Shown one piece after another: positions 37,492 to 48,285 of a stretch of DNA of 64,000 nucleotides (its first letter is position 1; each line of letters begins with the position of its first letter). Made by a program: the position numbers and the translations under genes. Under the pieces are notes generated by a model. That model was not told where the DNA came from. It searched no databases and saw only the letters and a program-made list of their open reading frames with translations. The stretch is from Clostridiales bacterium. GTDB taxonomy: Bacteria > Bacillota > Clostridia > Peptostreptococcales > Anaerovoracaceae. Where the stretch lies: positions 1-64,000 of the forward strand of contig WRMW01000008.1 in the NCBI GenBank assembly GCA_009776955.1, in the 5' to 3' direction.

Positions 37492-37923
37492 GTGAAGATC
37501 GTTCTTGCGTCAGATCACGGCGGGTATCAACTTAAAGAAAGCGTAAAGGCGGCGCTGGCAGCGCAGGGCCACGAGATAGCCGACCTTGGCACGGACAGCG
37601 AGGCGAGCGTGGACTACCCCATTTACGGCAAGGCGGCCGCAGAGTATGTGGCGTCCGGGAAGGCGGAGCGAGGCATAGTTTTTTGCGGCACGGGCATCGG
37701 CATCAGCATCGCGGCGAACAAGGTGCATGGCATCCGTTGCGCCGTGGCCATGGATGACGAGTGCGTGCGTCTTGCGTCTGCGCACAACCATGCGAACATG
37801 CTTGCGATCGGCGGCAGGTTCGTGGATGTTGAAGATGCTCTTCGTTATATTGACATTTGGCTGGCGACGCCGTGGGATGGAGGTCGGCACGACAACCGCA
37901 CGGCGATGCTGGATGATATGTGA
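37492..37923 (+). CDS. rpiB: ribose-5-phosphate isomerase B
   Basis: GTG start; KIVLASDHGGYQLKESVKAAL; GIVFCGTGIGISIAANKVHGIRCA. Confidence 0.95.
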   Translation: MKIVLASDHGGYQLKESVKAALAAQGHEIADLGTDSEASVDYPIYGKAAAEYVASGKAERGIVFCGTGIGISIAANKVHGIRCAVAMDDECVRLASAHNHANMLAIGGRFVDVEDALRYIDIWLATPWDGGRHDNRTAMLDDM

Positions 37924-37977
37924 TGATGTGTAAGGTAAGGTAACGTTTAGGTAAGAGAGAGGAGCAAAAGAGAAATT

Positions 37978-38607
37978 ATGGCCAATGTATACGTATTCGA
38001 GCACCCGCTGATTCAGCACAAGACGGCGCTTATTCGCGACAAGGACACGGGGGTAAAGGATTTCCGTCAGCTTGTCCGTGAGATCTCGCTGCTGATGGGC
38101 TACGAGGTGATGCACGACCTGCCGCTTCAGGACGTCGAAATCGAGACGCCTCTGGCAAAGACGACAGTCAAGATGCTCAGCGATAGCAGCCTTGCGCTTG
38201 TGCCGATATTGCGTGCGGGGCTCGGCATGGTCGACGGGTTCCTCGATCTTGTGCCGACGGCGCGTGTCGGGTTTGTCGGCATTTACCGCGACCCGGATTC
38301 GCACGAGCCTGTAGAATATTATTGCAAGCTACCTGACGATTTGGAGAAGCGTCAAGTGATAGTGCTCGACCCGATGCTTGCGACGGGCGGCAGCGCGGCG
38401 GCGACGGTGGACTTTATCAAGAAGCGCGGCGGCAAGCGCATCGCGTTCGTCTGCTTGATAGCGGCGCCCGAGGGCATCGAGGTGCTTAGCGAAGCGCACC
38501 CCGACGTGCCTATCTATGTCGCGGCGAAGGACAGCCACCTAAACGAGCACGCTTACATCGTGCCGGGGCTCGGCGATGCAGGCGACAGGCTGTATAGCTT
38601 GAAATAA
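37978..38607 (+). CDS. upp: uracil phosphoribosyltransferase
   Basis: [51 protein letters not shown]. Confidence 0.96.
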   Translation: MANVYVFEHPLIQHKTALIRDKDTGVKDFRQLVREISLLMGYEVMHDLPLQDVEIETPLAKTTVKMLSDSSLALVPILRAGLGMVDGFLDLVPTARVGFVGIYRDPDSHEPVEYYCKLPDDLEKRQVIVLDPMLATGGSAAATVDFIKKRGGKRIAFVCLIAAPEGIEVLSEAHPDVPIYVAAKDSHLNEHAYIVPGLGDAGDRLYSLK

Positions 38608-38648
38608 TTGAGAAGTAATCGTGAAATAATTGTCAAATAAGGGAAATT

Positions 38649-39935
38649 ATGCCGAACAATGTAAATGTATATGATGTGATGGTCGAGCGCGGATTTATCC
38701 GCCAGACGACCCACGAGGACGAAATACGAAAGCTGCTTGGCGAGGAGTCGGTGACGTTCTACGTCGGCTTCGACCCGACGGCGGACTCTTTGCACGTCGG
38801 CCACTTCATTCAGGTGATAATAATGATGTGGATGCAGAAGTACGGCCACACGCCCATAGTGCTTGTGGGCGGCGGAACCACGATGATAGGTGACCCGTCC
38901 GGCCGCACGGATATGCGAAACATGATGACGCGCGAGACGATAATGGAGAACGGCAGGCGCTTTGTGCAGCTGTTTGAGCGGTTTCTCGAATTTGGCGAGA
39001 TCGATCCTGACGGGCGGCCTGCTGAGCCGGGCAAGGCAATCCTTGTGAACAATGCCGACTGGCTGCTCGACCTCAATTATATAGACTTTATACGCGACAT
39101 AGGCCGGCATTTCTCGGTGAACAATATGCTTCGTGCGGAGTGCTTCAAGTCACGTATGGAGAAGGGGCTTTCGTTCCTTGAGTTCAATTATATGCTGATG
39201 CAGAGCTATGACTTCCTCGAACTGTACAAGCGCCATGGGTGCAAGATGCAGTTCGGCGGCGACGATCAATGGTCTAATATCATAAGCGGCGTGGACCTCG
39301 TGCGTAGGGAATTGAGCGAGCAGGCGTATGGGATGACCTTTGCCCTGCTTACGACGAGCGAGGGCAAGAAGATGGGCAAGACGCAGGCCGGGGCGTTATG
39401 GCTCGACGCGTCCAAGGTAAGCCCGTATGAATTTTATCAATACTGGCGAAACGTGGAGGACGCCGACGTCCGCACCTGCCTGTCGATGCTGACTTTCTTG
39501 CCGATGGACGAGGTGGAGCGTCTGGCGTCGCTCAAGGATGCGGAGATAAACACCGCCAAAGAGGTGCTTGCCTTCGAGGTGACCAAGCTCGTGCATGGCG
39601 AGGATGAAGCGCTGAAGGCGCAGGATGCGGCGCGGGCGCTGTTTGGCGCGGCCGGCGGTTCGGGAGAGGGCGGCGATATGGAGAACGTGCCGACCACGGA
39701 GATCGAGCGCGCGCGGTTTTCCGGCGAAGGCGTAGGGCTTGTGAACCTGATGCGCGAGGTCGGGCTGATTTCGAGCAATAGCGAGGGCTTTCGCGCCATA
39801 GGGCAGGGCGGCGTTTTCCTCGGCAATGACAAGGTGCAAGACGCGAAAATGGCCGTTAAGGAAAAGGATTTTACGGACGGCGCCCTTATTGTCAGGAAGG
39901 GCAAGAAGGCGTACCATAGGGTGGTGTTGGTGTAG
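38649..39935 (+). CDS. tyrS: tyrosyl-tRNA synthetase
   Basis: [46 protein letters not shown]-terminal S4 domain. Confidence 0.96.
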   Translation: MPNNVNVYDVMVERGFIRQTTHEDEIRKLLGEESVTFYVGFDPTADSLHVGHFIQVIIMMWMQKYGHTPIVLVGGGTTMIGDPSGRTDMRNMMTRETIMENGRRFVQLFERFLEFGEIDPDGRPAEPGKAILVNNADWLLDLNYIDFIRDIGRHFSVNNMLRAECFKSRMEKGLSFLEFNYMLMQSYDFLELYKRHGCKMQFGGDDQWSNIISGVDLVRRELSEQAYGMTFALLTTSEGKKMGKTQAGALWLDASKVSPYEFYQYWRNVEDADVRTCLSMLTFLPMDEVERLASLKDAEINTAKEVLAFEVTKLVHGEDEALKAQDAARALFGAAGGSGEGGDMENVPTTEIERARFSGEGVGLVNLMREVGLISSNSEGFRAIGQGGVFLGNDKVQDAKMAVKEKDFTDGALIVRKGKKAYHRVVLV

Positions 39936-39978
39936 AGAAGTGCAGTGTTTGGCCGGCCTGAGGGCGGCCTTTCGGGCA

Positions 39979-40078
39979 GGGCCGGGCCCTGCGCAATGGA
40001 GATCTGTGAACCTCGTCAGGCCCGGAAGGGAGCAGCGATAAGCGGAGTCCTCCATGTGCCGCAGGCTCACCCGGTCCT
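39979..40078 (+). ncRNA. ffs: signal recognition particle RNA (small bacterial type)
   Basis: GTGAACCTCGTCAGGCCCGGAAGGGAGCAGCGATAAGC apical core with flanking pairing GGCCGGGCC...TGCGCAATGGA / TCCATGTGCCGCA; directly upstream of dnaX. Confidence 0.93.
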
Positions 40079-40117
40079 GCCGGGAAGACCGCACGAGTAA
40101 ATATGAGTTGAGGGAAG

Positions 40118-41215
40118 ATGAACGAGAAGGGTTACGAGGCGATTTATAGGCGGTTTCGGCCGCAGACATTCGGCAAGGTGCTTGGGCAGGCGCATATCGT
40201 GCGTGTGCTTGAGCGGCAGATCGCAATGGACGAGACCCTGCACGCATATATGTTTGCAGGGACGCGAGGGACGGGCAAGACGACAATGGCACGGCTTTTG
40301 GCAAAGGGCGTCAACTGCCTTGCGGACGAGGGGAGGCCGTGCGGCGTATGCGAGAATTGCGAGTCCATCCGCAATGGCACATTTATAGACGTAATAGAGA
40401 TTGATGCGGCCTCGAACAATGGGGTCGCGGATGTGCGCGAGCTCGTCAGCTCCGTTGTGTATCCGCCGACGGCAGGGCGGAAGCGGGTGTATATCATCGA
40501 TGAGGCGCATATGCTTTCGACGGCGGCGAACAATGCGTTCCTCAAGACTTTGGAGGAGCCGCCGGAGAATACCATCTTTGTGCTTGCGACCACGGAGCCG
40601 GGCAAAATGCTTGCGACCATACGTTCGCGTTGCCTTATGTTTGAGTTCAAACGCGTGCCGGCGGCGGTCATCGCAGACGGCATGAAGGATATTTTAGGCG
40701 AGATAGGAATGGAAGCGGACGACGATGCGCTTATGCTTATCGCCGGGTGCGGGGATGGGAGCGTGCGCGATGCGCTTTCGATACTTGAGCAATGCGTGTC
40801 GCTCGGCAAGGACAAGTTCGGGCGGGGCGATGTGCTTGACGCCATAGGCGGAGCAGGTGATGAGGCTATCTCGGTTTTGGCGGGCTCGGTGTTTTCCGGC
40901 GATGCGGCCGGGGCGCTTGTGAAGTTCAACGAGGTGCTGACGGCGGGCAAGGACGTACGGCGGGTCATAGAGGAATGGATCGACTATCTGCGTAGTGCGC
41001 TGCTGATAAAGTATCTTGACAAGCCGGAGGCCGTGCTTGGGCGGTCGCTTGAGAGCATCGCGGAGATAAGGGAGCGGACGGCGGCGGTGGACGAGAAGGT
41101 CTTGGCGTCGCATATACTAAGGCTGTCGAAGGTTTATAACGAGAGCAGATGGTCGGCACGGCCAGGGATATTGGCCGAAATGATGATAATTGAGCTAAGC
41201 GAAAGTAAGGAGTAA
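40118..41215 (+). CDS. dnaX: DNA polymerase III gamma/tau subunit, short form (365 aa)
   Basis: YEAIYRRFRPQTFGKVLGQAHIVRVL; MFAGTRGTGKTTMARLLAKGVNC; YIIDEAHMLS. Confidence 0.95.
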   Translation: MNEKGYEAIYRRFRPQTFGKVLGQAHIVRVLERQIAMDETLHAYMFAGTRGTGKTTMARLLAKGVNCLADEGRPCGVCENCESIRNGTFIDVIEIDAASNNGVADVRELVSSVVYPPTAGRKRVYIIDEAHMLSTAANNAFLKTLEEPPENTIFVLATTEPGKMLATIRSRCLMFEFKRVPAAVIADGMKDILGEIGMEADDDALMLIAGCGDGSVRDALSILEQCVSLGKDKFGRGDVLDAIGGAGDEAISVLAGSVFSGDAAGALVKFNEVLTAGKDVRRVIEEWIDYLRSALLIKYLDKPEAVLGRSLESIAEIRERTAAVDEKVLASHILRLSKVYNESRWSARPGILAEMMIIELSESKE

Positions 41216-41217
41216 TT

Positions 41218-41604
41218 ATGGGCAAGGGTATGAAAGCAGGCAAGAAAAGGTCTGGGGGCGGTGCGCCAGGAGGGTTCAAGGCGGGCGGCGGTGGCGGGCA
41301 GGCCGCTCAAATGAAGCAGCTTCAGGCGATGCAGGCCGAAATGGAGCGTATGCAGGAGGAGCTTGACGCCAAGGAAGTCGAAACGACTGCCGGCGGCGGC
41401 GCCGTTGCTGTTCGCGTCAACGGGAAAAAGGAGCTCGTGTCCATCAAAATCGACCCCGACGTGATGGACAAGGACGATCCCGAAATGCTTGAGGACTTGA
41501 TTCTTGTCGCTGTCAATGAGGCCCTGCGGCAGATCGAGGAAATGAGCCAGGCGGGAATGAGCAAGTTGACCGGCGGGCTAGGCCTGCCAGAGGGGTTATT
41601 GTAA
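41218..41604 (+). CDS. YbaB/EbfC nucleoid-associated protein
   Basis: [52 protein letters not shown]; between dnaX and recR. Confidence 0.93.
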   Translation: MGKGMKAGKKRSGGGAPGGFKAGGGGGQAAQMKQLQAMQAEMERMQEELDAKEVETTAGGGAVAVRVNGKKELVSIKIDPDVMDKDDPEMLEDLILVAVNEALRQIEEMSQAGMSKLTGGLGLPEGLL

Positions 41605-41608
41605 AGCC

Positions 41609-42211
41609 GTGCAGAACTACCCCGCGCCGCTTGCGAAATTGATAAATGAGCTTGCGAAGCTGCCAGGCGTCGGCGGCAAGACGGCGCAGCGGCTCGCTTT
41701 CCATATACTAGCCATGCCCGAAAGCGACGCACTTGGGATTGCCGAGGCGATTGCCGTGGCAAAGCGTGAGCTCGTCTGCTGCTCGGAATGCGGCAATCTG
41801 ACGGACATAGAGCCTTGCCATATATGCGAGGACGCAGGGCGCGACCGCTCCACTTATTGCGTTGTCGAGTCGCCGCGCGATGTTGTTGTTATTGAGCGAA
41901 TGAGGGAGTACAAGGGGCTGTACCATATCCTGAACGGCGTCATCGCGCCGATGTCGGGCGTGGGGCCGGAGGACATAAACCTCGAAAGCCTTATCGTGCG
42001 GCTCACCAAGAACGACGAGGCAAAAGAGGTCATTATCGCGACCAACCCCAATATCGAGGGCGAGGCGACGGCCATGTATATCGCCCGACTTATCAAGCCT
42101 GCGGGCATCAAGGTCACGCGAATCGCCCACGGCGTCCCCATTGGCGGCGACCTGGAATACACGGACGATGTTACGCTCGCAAAGGCGATAGAGGGCCGGC
42201 GGGAACTTTAG
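41609..42211 (+). CDS. recR: recombination protein RecR
   Basis: GTG start; [33 protein letters not shown] zinc finger; Toprim domain. Confidence 0.96.
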   Translation: MQNYPAPLAKLINELAKLPGVGGKTAQRLAFHILAMPESDALGIAEAIAVAKRELVCCSECGNLTDIEPCHICEDAGRDRSTYCVVESPRDVVVIERMREYKGLYHILNGVIAPMSGVGPEDINLESLIVRLTKNDEAKEVIIATNPNIEGEATAMYIARLIKPAGIKVTRIAHGVPIGGDLEYTDDVTLAKAIEGRREL

Positions 42212-42244
42212 CGGGAGAATTAAGGGAAAGGACGGACATTAGCA

Positions 42245-42796
42245 ATGGACAAAAAAACGATTGGCATTATTGTGGGGAGTTTGCGGCGCGATTCTTATAA
42301 CAAAAAGGTCGCAGAGTGCCTGGCGGAATTATTGAAGGAGCGTTTTGAGACAAGGATGCTGGACATCGCCTCCCTCGCGCTGTACAACGAGGATCTGGAC
42401 AACGACGCAAAGATGCCGCAGGAGTGGCGGAGTTTTCGTCAGGACGTGAAGGCGGTGGATGCGGTGCTGTTCGTCACGCCTGAGTACAATCGGTCTGTGC
42501 CGGCGGCGCTCAAGAACGCGCTTGACGTGGCCTCGCGGCCTATGACCGAGAACGCATGGAAAGGCAAGCCTGGGGCGGCGGTGAGCGTGACACAGGGGAA
42601 GATCGGCGGGTTCGGCGCGAATCACCATTTGCGTCAGGCGGCGGTCTGTCTGAACATTCATATGATGGCGCAGCCAGAGGCGTATATCGGCGGCATCGCG
42701 GAAATGATTGGCGAGAACGGCGTCCCCAGTGAGGAGTTTATGGGATTTCTGAAAAAATTCGCCAGTGCGTTCGCGAATTGGATTGACAAAAATTGA
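42245..42796 (+). CDS. NAD(P)H-dependent FMN reductase (NADPH-quinone reductase family)
   Basis: IGIIVGSLRRDSYNKKVAECL; FVTPEYNRSVPAALKNALDVASRP. Confidence 0.92.
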   Translation: MDKKTIGIIVGSLRRDSYNKKVAECLAELLKERFETRMLDIASLALYNEDLDNDAKMPQEWRSFRQDVKAVDAVLFVTPEYNRSVPAALKNALDVASRPMTENAWKGKPGAAVSVTQGKIGGFGANHHLRQAAVCLNIHMMAQPEAYIGGIAEMIGENGVPSEEFMGFLKKFASAFANWIDKN

Positions 42797-42847
42797 TTTG
42801 GGCGAAAAATTGCCATGCAAGTGTGGTAGAATGTCCGCATAATTGAA

Positions 42848-43112
42848 AAGCGTTTGTGTTTCGGCTGATGCGCCTTGGAGGTAGGGTGCGGGAAGCCGGC
42901 GAAAAGGGAAGCGGGTGTGAATCCCGCACGGTACCGCCGCTGTAAACGGGGAGCGAGAGCCGACTCCTGTTATGCCGACAAGAATTGTGCAGTATTTTGT
43001 TGGCGGAGCAATGCGACAGGTGGGGCAACCACTGGCAGAAATGTTGGGAAGGTTGGCTCAAAGCTAAGAACCGTGAGTCAGAAGACCTGCATAAGCGCGC
43101 ACTGCGAGCCGC
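42848..43112 (+). ncRNA. cobalamin riboswitch (2)
   Basis: GGGAAGCGGGTGTGAATCCCGCACGGTACCGCCGCTGTAAACGGGGAGCGAG ... AACCGTGAGTCAGAAGACCTGCAT. Confidence 0.95.
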
Positions 43113-43157
43113 CCACGGTTATGGGCGTTGTTTGGGGCGAATTTGAGAAAAGCAGAG

Positions 43158-43184
43158 AAAGCGGTCTGATGGGCCGCTTTTTGC
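43158..43184 (+). terminator. terminator downstream of cobalamin riboswitch 2
   Basis: AAAGCGG TCTGATGGG CCGCTTTTT. Confidence 0.75.
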
Positions 43185-43223
43185 GTGGCTTCGATATGGG
43201 CGCTTCGGACGGGAAGGAGAGTA

Positions 43224-44231
43224 ATGAAGAATAGGTTTGCAAAGGTAATGATGGCGTTGGCGATGGCTGCGGTTTTGGCGCTTGGGGCGTTCGGGCTTGC
43301 GGGGTGTTCGGGGGGTGGCGCGGTAGAGCCTGTGACTACGCCCGTGCCGATATCGGCGCCCGTCGAGGATATGGGCGATGATGTTGGCGATGGGCTTGTG
43401 GTGGTGGACATGATAGGTCGAGAGGTGCGACTTTCCGGGCTGGCGGAGCGGGTTGTGGCGTTGATGCCCGCCGATGTCGAGACGCTTTACGCCATAGGCG
43501 CGGGCGATGTGCTTGTGGGCAGGGGCGAGTATTGCAATTACCCGCTTGAAGCCTTGGAAGTCCAGTCGGTGCAGTCGGGATTTGAGACGAACACCGAGCA
43601 GATAATCGCGCTTGAGCCGGACTTGCTGCTGATGACGAAGTTGGCGCAGGACGAAGGCCAGATACAGCAGTTTGAGGCGGCGGGCATAGAGGTCTTTGTG
43701 ACGGACGCGCAGGATATCGAGGGGGTCTATATGGCGATAGGCCTTATCGGGCAGCTTGTCGGCAAGGAAGCGGAAGCCGAGGCCGTCGTGGGCGATATGA
43801 GGGGCGTGCTCACGGACTTGGGCGCACGATCCGCAGCAGCAGTAGAGGCGGCGGGCGGCGAGCCGGGCACTATATATTTTGAAGTCTCGCCGCTTGAGTT
43901 CGGGCTTTGGACGGCGGGCGCCGGCACATTTATGAATGAGGTTGCGGAGCTTTTGCACCTCAGAAATATTTTTTCCGACGTGTATGACTGGGCGGAGATA
44001 TCGGAGGAGCAGGTGATTGAGCGTGACCCCGATTATATACTTACCGTGGGGATGTATTTCGGGGACGGCCCGACGCCGATAGAGAGCATTCTTTCCAGGC
44101 AGGGCTGGGAGAATATCGCCGCCATAAGAAACGAGGCGATCCTGAACCTGACCGAGGACGAGCTTTCGAGGCCGGGGCCGAGGCTGGCGCTCGGGGCGCA
44201 GATGCTTTATGAGTTTGTGTATGGTGGATGA
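43224..44231 (+). CDS. btuF: ABC transporter substrate-binding lipoprotein (BtuF-like)
   Basis: Lipobox FGLAGC; DMIGREVRLSGLAERVVALMPADVETLYAIGAGDVLVGRGEYCNYP; downstream of cobalamin riboswitch. Confidence 0.9.
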   Translation: MKNRFAKVMMALAMAAVLALGAFGLAGCSGGGAVEPVTTPVPISAPVEDMGDDVGDGLVVVDMIGREVRLSGLAERVVALMPADVETLYAIGAGDVLVGRGEYCNYPLEALEVQSVQSGFETNTEQIIALEPDLLLMTKLAQDEGQIQQFEAAGIEVFVTDAQDIEGVYMAIGLIGQLVGKEAEAEAVVGDMRGVLTDLGARSAAAVEAAGGEPGTIYFEVSPLEFGLWTAGAGTFMNEVAELLHLRNIFSDVYDWAEISEEQVIERDPDYILTVGMYFGDGPTPIESILSRQGWENIAAIRNEAILNLTEDELSRPGPRLALGAQMLYEFVYGG

Positions 44232-44252
44232 TAAGGGATAGTTGCATGGTGG

Positions 44253-45296
44253 ATGATGGGAAATAGCATTGTGAGAAGCGAGACGTTCAGGGCGGCGGAC
44301 TATGGGTTGTTCGCCGCGCTGACGCTCGGCATATTTGTCGTATGCGTGGCGGTGGGAAGCGTGAATGTGCCGTTGGGCCATACGGCGGGGGCGCTTTGGA
44401 ATGCGGTGGCGGGGCAGCCGCAGGCGGAGGGCACGGCTGCGTCCATAATACTCACGTCGCGGCTGCCCCGCGTCATATGCGTGGCGCTCGTTGGGGCGTC
44501 GCTGTCCATCGGCGGCGGGGCTATGCAGGGCTTGTTGAAAAATCCGCTTGCGGACGGTACGACGCTAGGCGTGTCTAACGGCGCGGCGTTAGGCGCCGTC
44601 TTTGCGATGACCTTCGGCATAGCGATACCGGGCGTGCCGTTCGCGGGCACTATGGTGATGGCGATTCTATTCGCGTTTCTGTCCCTTATAATTATTCTTT
44701 CGCTCGCATACAGGCTCGATTATAGCCTGTCGACAAACACGATAATACTCCTGGGCGTGATTTATTCCATGTTCGTCGCGAGCATCGTGTCCCTTTTGAC
44801 TACTTTCGCGGGGGACAAGGTGCGGAGCATCACGTTTTGGCTAATGGGGTCGCTTGCGGGCACGAGCTATGCGGACGCGGCGGTGTTGGCGGTGACCGCG
44901 CTCGTGTGCGGGATAATTTTGCTCAAATGCGCGCGGGAGCTAAACGCCTTTGCGATAGGCGAGGACAACGCTCGGCATGTGGGGGTGGACGTGCGACGCG
45001 TGCGGCTAGTGGTGCTTATCACGGTGTCGGCGCTTATCGGCGTGTGCGTGTCGGTGGGCGGGACCATAGGGTTCGTCGGGTTGGTGACGCCTCATATGGT
45101 GCGGATGGTGGTGGGGCCGAACCACAAAAGGCTTTTGCCAGGCGTGATGTTCGGCGGGGCGTGCTTCTTGATGCTTGCGGACTTGATAGCGCGGACGATA
45201 CTTTCGCCTAGGGAGCTGCCCATCGGGGTGGTAACGTCGCTTATCGGGGCGGTGGTGTTTTTGGCGATTTTCTTTAGAATGAGGAAGGGGCGGTAA
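44253..45296 (+). CDS. btuC: FecCD/BtuC-family ABC permease
   Basis: LPRVICVALVGASLSIGGGAMQGLLKNPLADGTTLGVSNGAALGAVFAM. Confidence 0.93.
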   Translation: MMGNSIVRSETFRAADYGLFAALTLGIFVVCVAVGSVNVPLGHTAGALWNAVAGQPQAEGTAASIILTSRLPRVICVALVGASLSIGGGAMQGLLKNPLADGTTLGVSNGAALGAVFAMTFGIAIPGVPFAGTMVMAILFAFLSLIIILSLAYRLDYSLSTNTIILLGVIYSMFVASIVSLLTTFAGDKVRSITFWLMGSLAGTSYADAAVLAVTALVCGIILLKCARELNAFAIGEDNARHVGVDVRRVRLVVLITVSALIGVCVSVGGTIGFVGLVTPHMVRMVVGPNHKRLLPGVMFGGACFLMLADLIARTILSPRELPIGVVTSLIGAVVFLAIFFRMRKGR

Positions 45297-45301
45297 AGTC
45301 A

Positions 45302-46063
45302 ATGCTTGAAGTGCGTAATCTGTCTGTGCGGTATGGCGACCTCGTGATAGTGGACGAGGTGAGCTTTGGCGTGGGCAGCGGCCAGTGGCTTATGATAGTC
45401 GGGCCGAACGGCGCAGGCAAATCGACAATAATCAACGCGATTTCCGGTGGGGCGCCGTATAGCGGCAGCATCGACTGCATGGGCAGGGACATTAAATCCT
45501 ATAGGCCGCACGATATCGCGAAAATCATAGGCGTGCTTTCGCAGAGATATCAGATCAGCTACCCTTTTACGGTGGGCGAGATAGTGCGGCTTGGGCGGTA
45601 CGCGCATTCAAAGGGCGTTTTTGCCGGCGGGTCGGACGAGGACGAGACGGCTGTCGAACGTGCCATCGACTTGACGGGCATGAGGCCGTTTTTGAACCAG
45701 TCGGCGCTGACGCTTTCGGGCGGTGAGCTCCAGCGGACGTTTCTGGCTCAGCTGTTCGCACAGGAGCCTAAGATATTGATACTTGACGAGCCGACCAACC
45801 ACCTCGATTTGGTGTATCAAAAGCAGGTGTTCGCCTTGATAAGCGAGTGGCTGAAAACGCCGGGGCGGGCGGTGATATCCGTGGTTCACGACCTTTCGCT
45901 CGCGCGGGCGTACGGGACGGATGCGTTGCTGCTGCACGAGGGGAAGGTGGTATCGCAGGGCGCGGCACGGGAGACTCTGTCGCCGGAGAATTTGAACAGC
46001 GTCTATGATATGGACGTGTTCGAGTGGATGCGGACCATGTTGGAGCAGTGGGTTGAGAATTGA
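45302..46063 (+). CDS. btuD: ABC transporter ATPase (BtuD-like)
   Basis: GPNGAGKSTIINAISG; LSGGELQRTFLAQLFAQEPKILILDEPTNHLDL. Confidence 0.93.
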   Translation: MLEVRNLSVRYGDLVIVDEVSFGVGSGQWLMIVGPNGAGKSTIINAISGGAPYSGSIDCMGRDIKSYRPHDIAKIIGVLSQRYQISYPFTVGEIVRLGRYAHSKGVFAGGSDEDETAVERAIDLTGMRPFLNQSALTLSGGELQRTFLAQLFAQEPKILILDEPTNHLDLVYQKQVFALISEWLKTPGRAVISVVHDLSLARAYGTDALLLHEGKVVSQGAARETLSPENLNSVYDMDVFEWMRTMLEQWVEN

Positions 46064-46088
46064 GAATGGAGAGTCAGGAGGGAAAGCT

Positions 46089-46616
46089 ATGAGCAAGGGA
46101 TTGATACATCTGTACATCGGCGATGGCAAGGGCAAGACGACGGCGGCCATCGGTCTGGCGGTGCGTGCTGCCGGCCGCGAGCGAAAGGTCGTGCTCGCGC
46201 AGTTTTTGAAAGGGCGCAAGACCGGCGAGGCGGCTATGCTCGAAGGGCTTGGCGTAAGCGTCATACGCTCGGAGAAGAATCGGAAGTTTTATTGCAATAT
46301 GAACGATGATGAGCGCGTTGGCTTCCGTGAGGAACAAGTACGTCTGCTTGAGGAAGCAAAGGAAGCGGTTTTCGGGGGTACACAGGTCGATCTGTTGGTG
46401 CTTGACGAGGCGGTGGATACCTTGGATTTGAATATGCTTGACGAGGGGGCGCTAAAGGACTTTATTATGCAAAAGCCGGAGGACATGGAGCTCGTGATAA
46501 CCGGCCGCTCCGCTCCACCGTGGCTTATTGAAATGGCTGACTATATTACGGAAATGAAAAAGCACAAGCACCCATATGACCGTGGCATTGACGCCCGCGA
46601 GGGCATAGAGTTTTAG
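46089..46616 (+). CDS. corrinoid adenosyltransferase (CobA/CobO/BtuR type)
   Basis: LIHLYIGDGKGKTTAAIGLAVRAAGRERKVVLAQFLKG; ELVITGRSAPPWLIEMADYITEMKKHKHPYDRGIDAREGIEF. Confidence 0.95.
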   Translation: MSKGLIHLYIGDGKGKTTAAIGLAVRAAGRERKVVLAQFLKGRKTGEAAMLEGLGVSVIRSEKNRKFYCNMNDDERVGFREEQVRLLEEAKEAVFGGTQVDLLVLDEAVDTLDLNMLDEGALKDFIMQKPEDMELVITGRSAPPWLIEMADYITEMKKHKHPYDRGIDAREGIEF

Positions 46617-46644
46617 CTGGCGGTACGGAAGGAAGTGTGAACGC

Positions 46645-47724
46645 ATGGACTATAAGAAAGCAATCAATGAAATCAAGGGCGCCGACGAAGCTGCGATGGC
46701 GAGCGCGCGCGATTATTGCGATACGCTTATAAAACCGCTCGGCTCGCTCGGCAGGCTTGAGGAGCTTGCCGTACGGCTTGCGGGCATAACTGGTCAGGTG
46801 AGGAACAGATTCGACAATCGTGCAATAGTGGTGATGGCGGCGGACAACGGCGTCTGCGCGGAGGGGGTCGCGGCGGCACCGCAGGCGTTCACGCTGTTGC
46901 AGGCAATCAATATGACGCGCGGCATCTGCGGCGTTAATGTGTTCGCCAGTGCGTTCGGGGCAGAGGTCGTCGTCGTCGATATCGGCATAATGACCCCGCC
47001 CGCCACGGACGCGATAATAGACAGAAACGTGCGACGTGGCACGGACAATATGGCCGTCGGGCCTGCAATGTCAAGGGGCGAGGCGGAGGCAGCAATAGCC
47101 GCAGGCTTCGATGTCGCATCGGAGCTTTTCAAAAACGGCTGCGACATACTCGGCACTGGCGAAATGGGCATAGGCAACACGACGTCCACGAGCGCGTGCG
47201 CCATAGCCTTTCTCGGCATCGTGCCGGAGCTTGCCGTAGGGCGGGGAGCCGGCCTTACGGACGAAGCGCTTGCAAACAAGGTCGAGGTCGTCAAGCGGGC
47301 GCTTGCCGTAAACGCGCCTGACAAAGGCGACCCCGTAGATGTGCTCGCAAAGGTCGGAGGACTCGATATCGCAGGGCTCGCAGGTTGCTATATCGCAACG
47401 GCTTACCATAGAAAGCCCATTCTGATAGACGGCGCGATCTCAGTTGTCGCCGCCCTGATTGCGGCTCGGCTCTGCCCGCCCGCGAAAGACTTTATGATCG
47501 CGACGCACCGCTCGACGGAGCCGTCCTACGACGCAGCCATCGCCGAATTGGGCTTGAGCCCCTTCCTCGAAATGGAAATGCGGCTTGGCGAAGGCTCGGG
47601 CTGTGCGCTTGCTTTCCCGATAATTTCCGCCGCATGTGTTATGATAAACGAAATGGGAACTTTCGCAGATATCTCATTTGACGATTCGGTGTTGGTGGAC
47701 ATAAGGGAAGGGACGGAAGAATGA
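46645..47724 (+). CDS. cobT: nicotinate-nucleotide-dimethylbenzimidazole phosphoribosyltransferase
   Basis: KPLGSLGRLEELAVRLAGITG; VVMAADNGVCAEGVAAAPQ; GEMGIGNTTSTSA. Confidence 0.95.
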   Translation: MDYKKAINEIKGADEAAMASARDYCDTLIKPLGSLGRLEELAVRLAGITGQVRNRFDNRAIVVMAADNGVCAEGVAAAPQAFTLLQAINMTRGICGVNVFASAFGAEVVVVDIGIMTPPATDAIIDRNVRRGTDNMAVGPAMSRGEAEAAIAAGFDVASELFKNGCDILGTGEMGIGNTTSTSACAIAFLGIVPELAVGRGAGLTDEALANKVEVVKRALAVNAPDKGDPVDVLAKVGGLDIAGLAGCYIATAYHRKPILIDGAISVVAALIAARLCPPAKDFMIATHRSTEPSYDAAIAELGLSPFLEMEMRLGEGSGCALAFPIISAACVMINEMGTFADISFDDSVLVDIREGTEE

Positions 47725-48275
47725 CATCTGACATCTGGCTGATAACCGGCGGAGGGCGCAGCGGAAAGAGCGCCTATGCGGAGGGGCTTGCCGAGGGCGG
47801 CGTGCTCTATATCGCGACCGCCATAGAGACGGACGGGGAAATGGCGGAACGGATAGCCATTCACCGCGCAGCCCGTCCCCAAGACTGGATAACGTGGGAG
47901 CGACATAGCGGCTTCGAGGATATCGAACATACGTTTTCGCCAAACGACTTCGACACCATCTTGCTCGATTGCGTCGGCAATTTGCTTATGGGGATACTTT
48001 TCGAGGAGATTCCCGATGCGGACGAGTTTGCAAGCGAGGATTTTGACCGCGTCGAGCATATGTCGATGTCGGAGGCAGACAAGCTGTGCGCCTACGCCAG
48101 AAAACACGGCAAACGCCTTGTGTTCGTCACCAACGAAGTCGGCATGGGCATAATTCCTGGGACGCGTTATTCACGGTACTACCGTGACGCGCTCGGCCGC
48201 ATCAACAAGCATATAGCCAAGGCTGCGGACAAGGCGGTGCTGATGGTTTCGGGCATCCCGATGACGCTTAAATGA
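47721..48275 (+). CDS. cobU: adenosylcobinamide kinase/adenosylcobinamide-phosphate guanylyltransferase
   Basis: ITGGGRSGKSAYAEGLAEGGVLYIATAIETDGEMAERIAIHRAARPQDWITWE. Confidence 0.94.
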   Translation: MTSDIWLITGGGRSGKSAYAEGLAEGGVLYIATAIETDGEMAERIAIHRAARPQDWITWERHSGFEDIEHTFSPNDFDTILLDCVGNLLMGILFEEIPDADEFASEDFDRVEHMSMSEADKLCAYARKHGKRLVFVTNEVGMGIIPGTRYSRYYRDALGRINKHIAKAADKAVLMVSGIPMTLK

Positions 48276-48285
48276 GGTTTCAAGG

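Noticed and set aside
43119-44381. 420-aa minus-strand ORF opposite btuF
   Set aside because: Antisense shadow ORF in GC-rich DNA; Arg/His-rich composition, no RBS or domain, while the plus strand has a clear substrate-binding protein.
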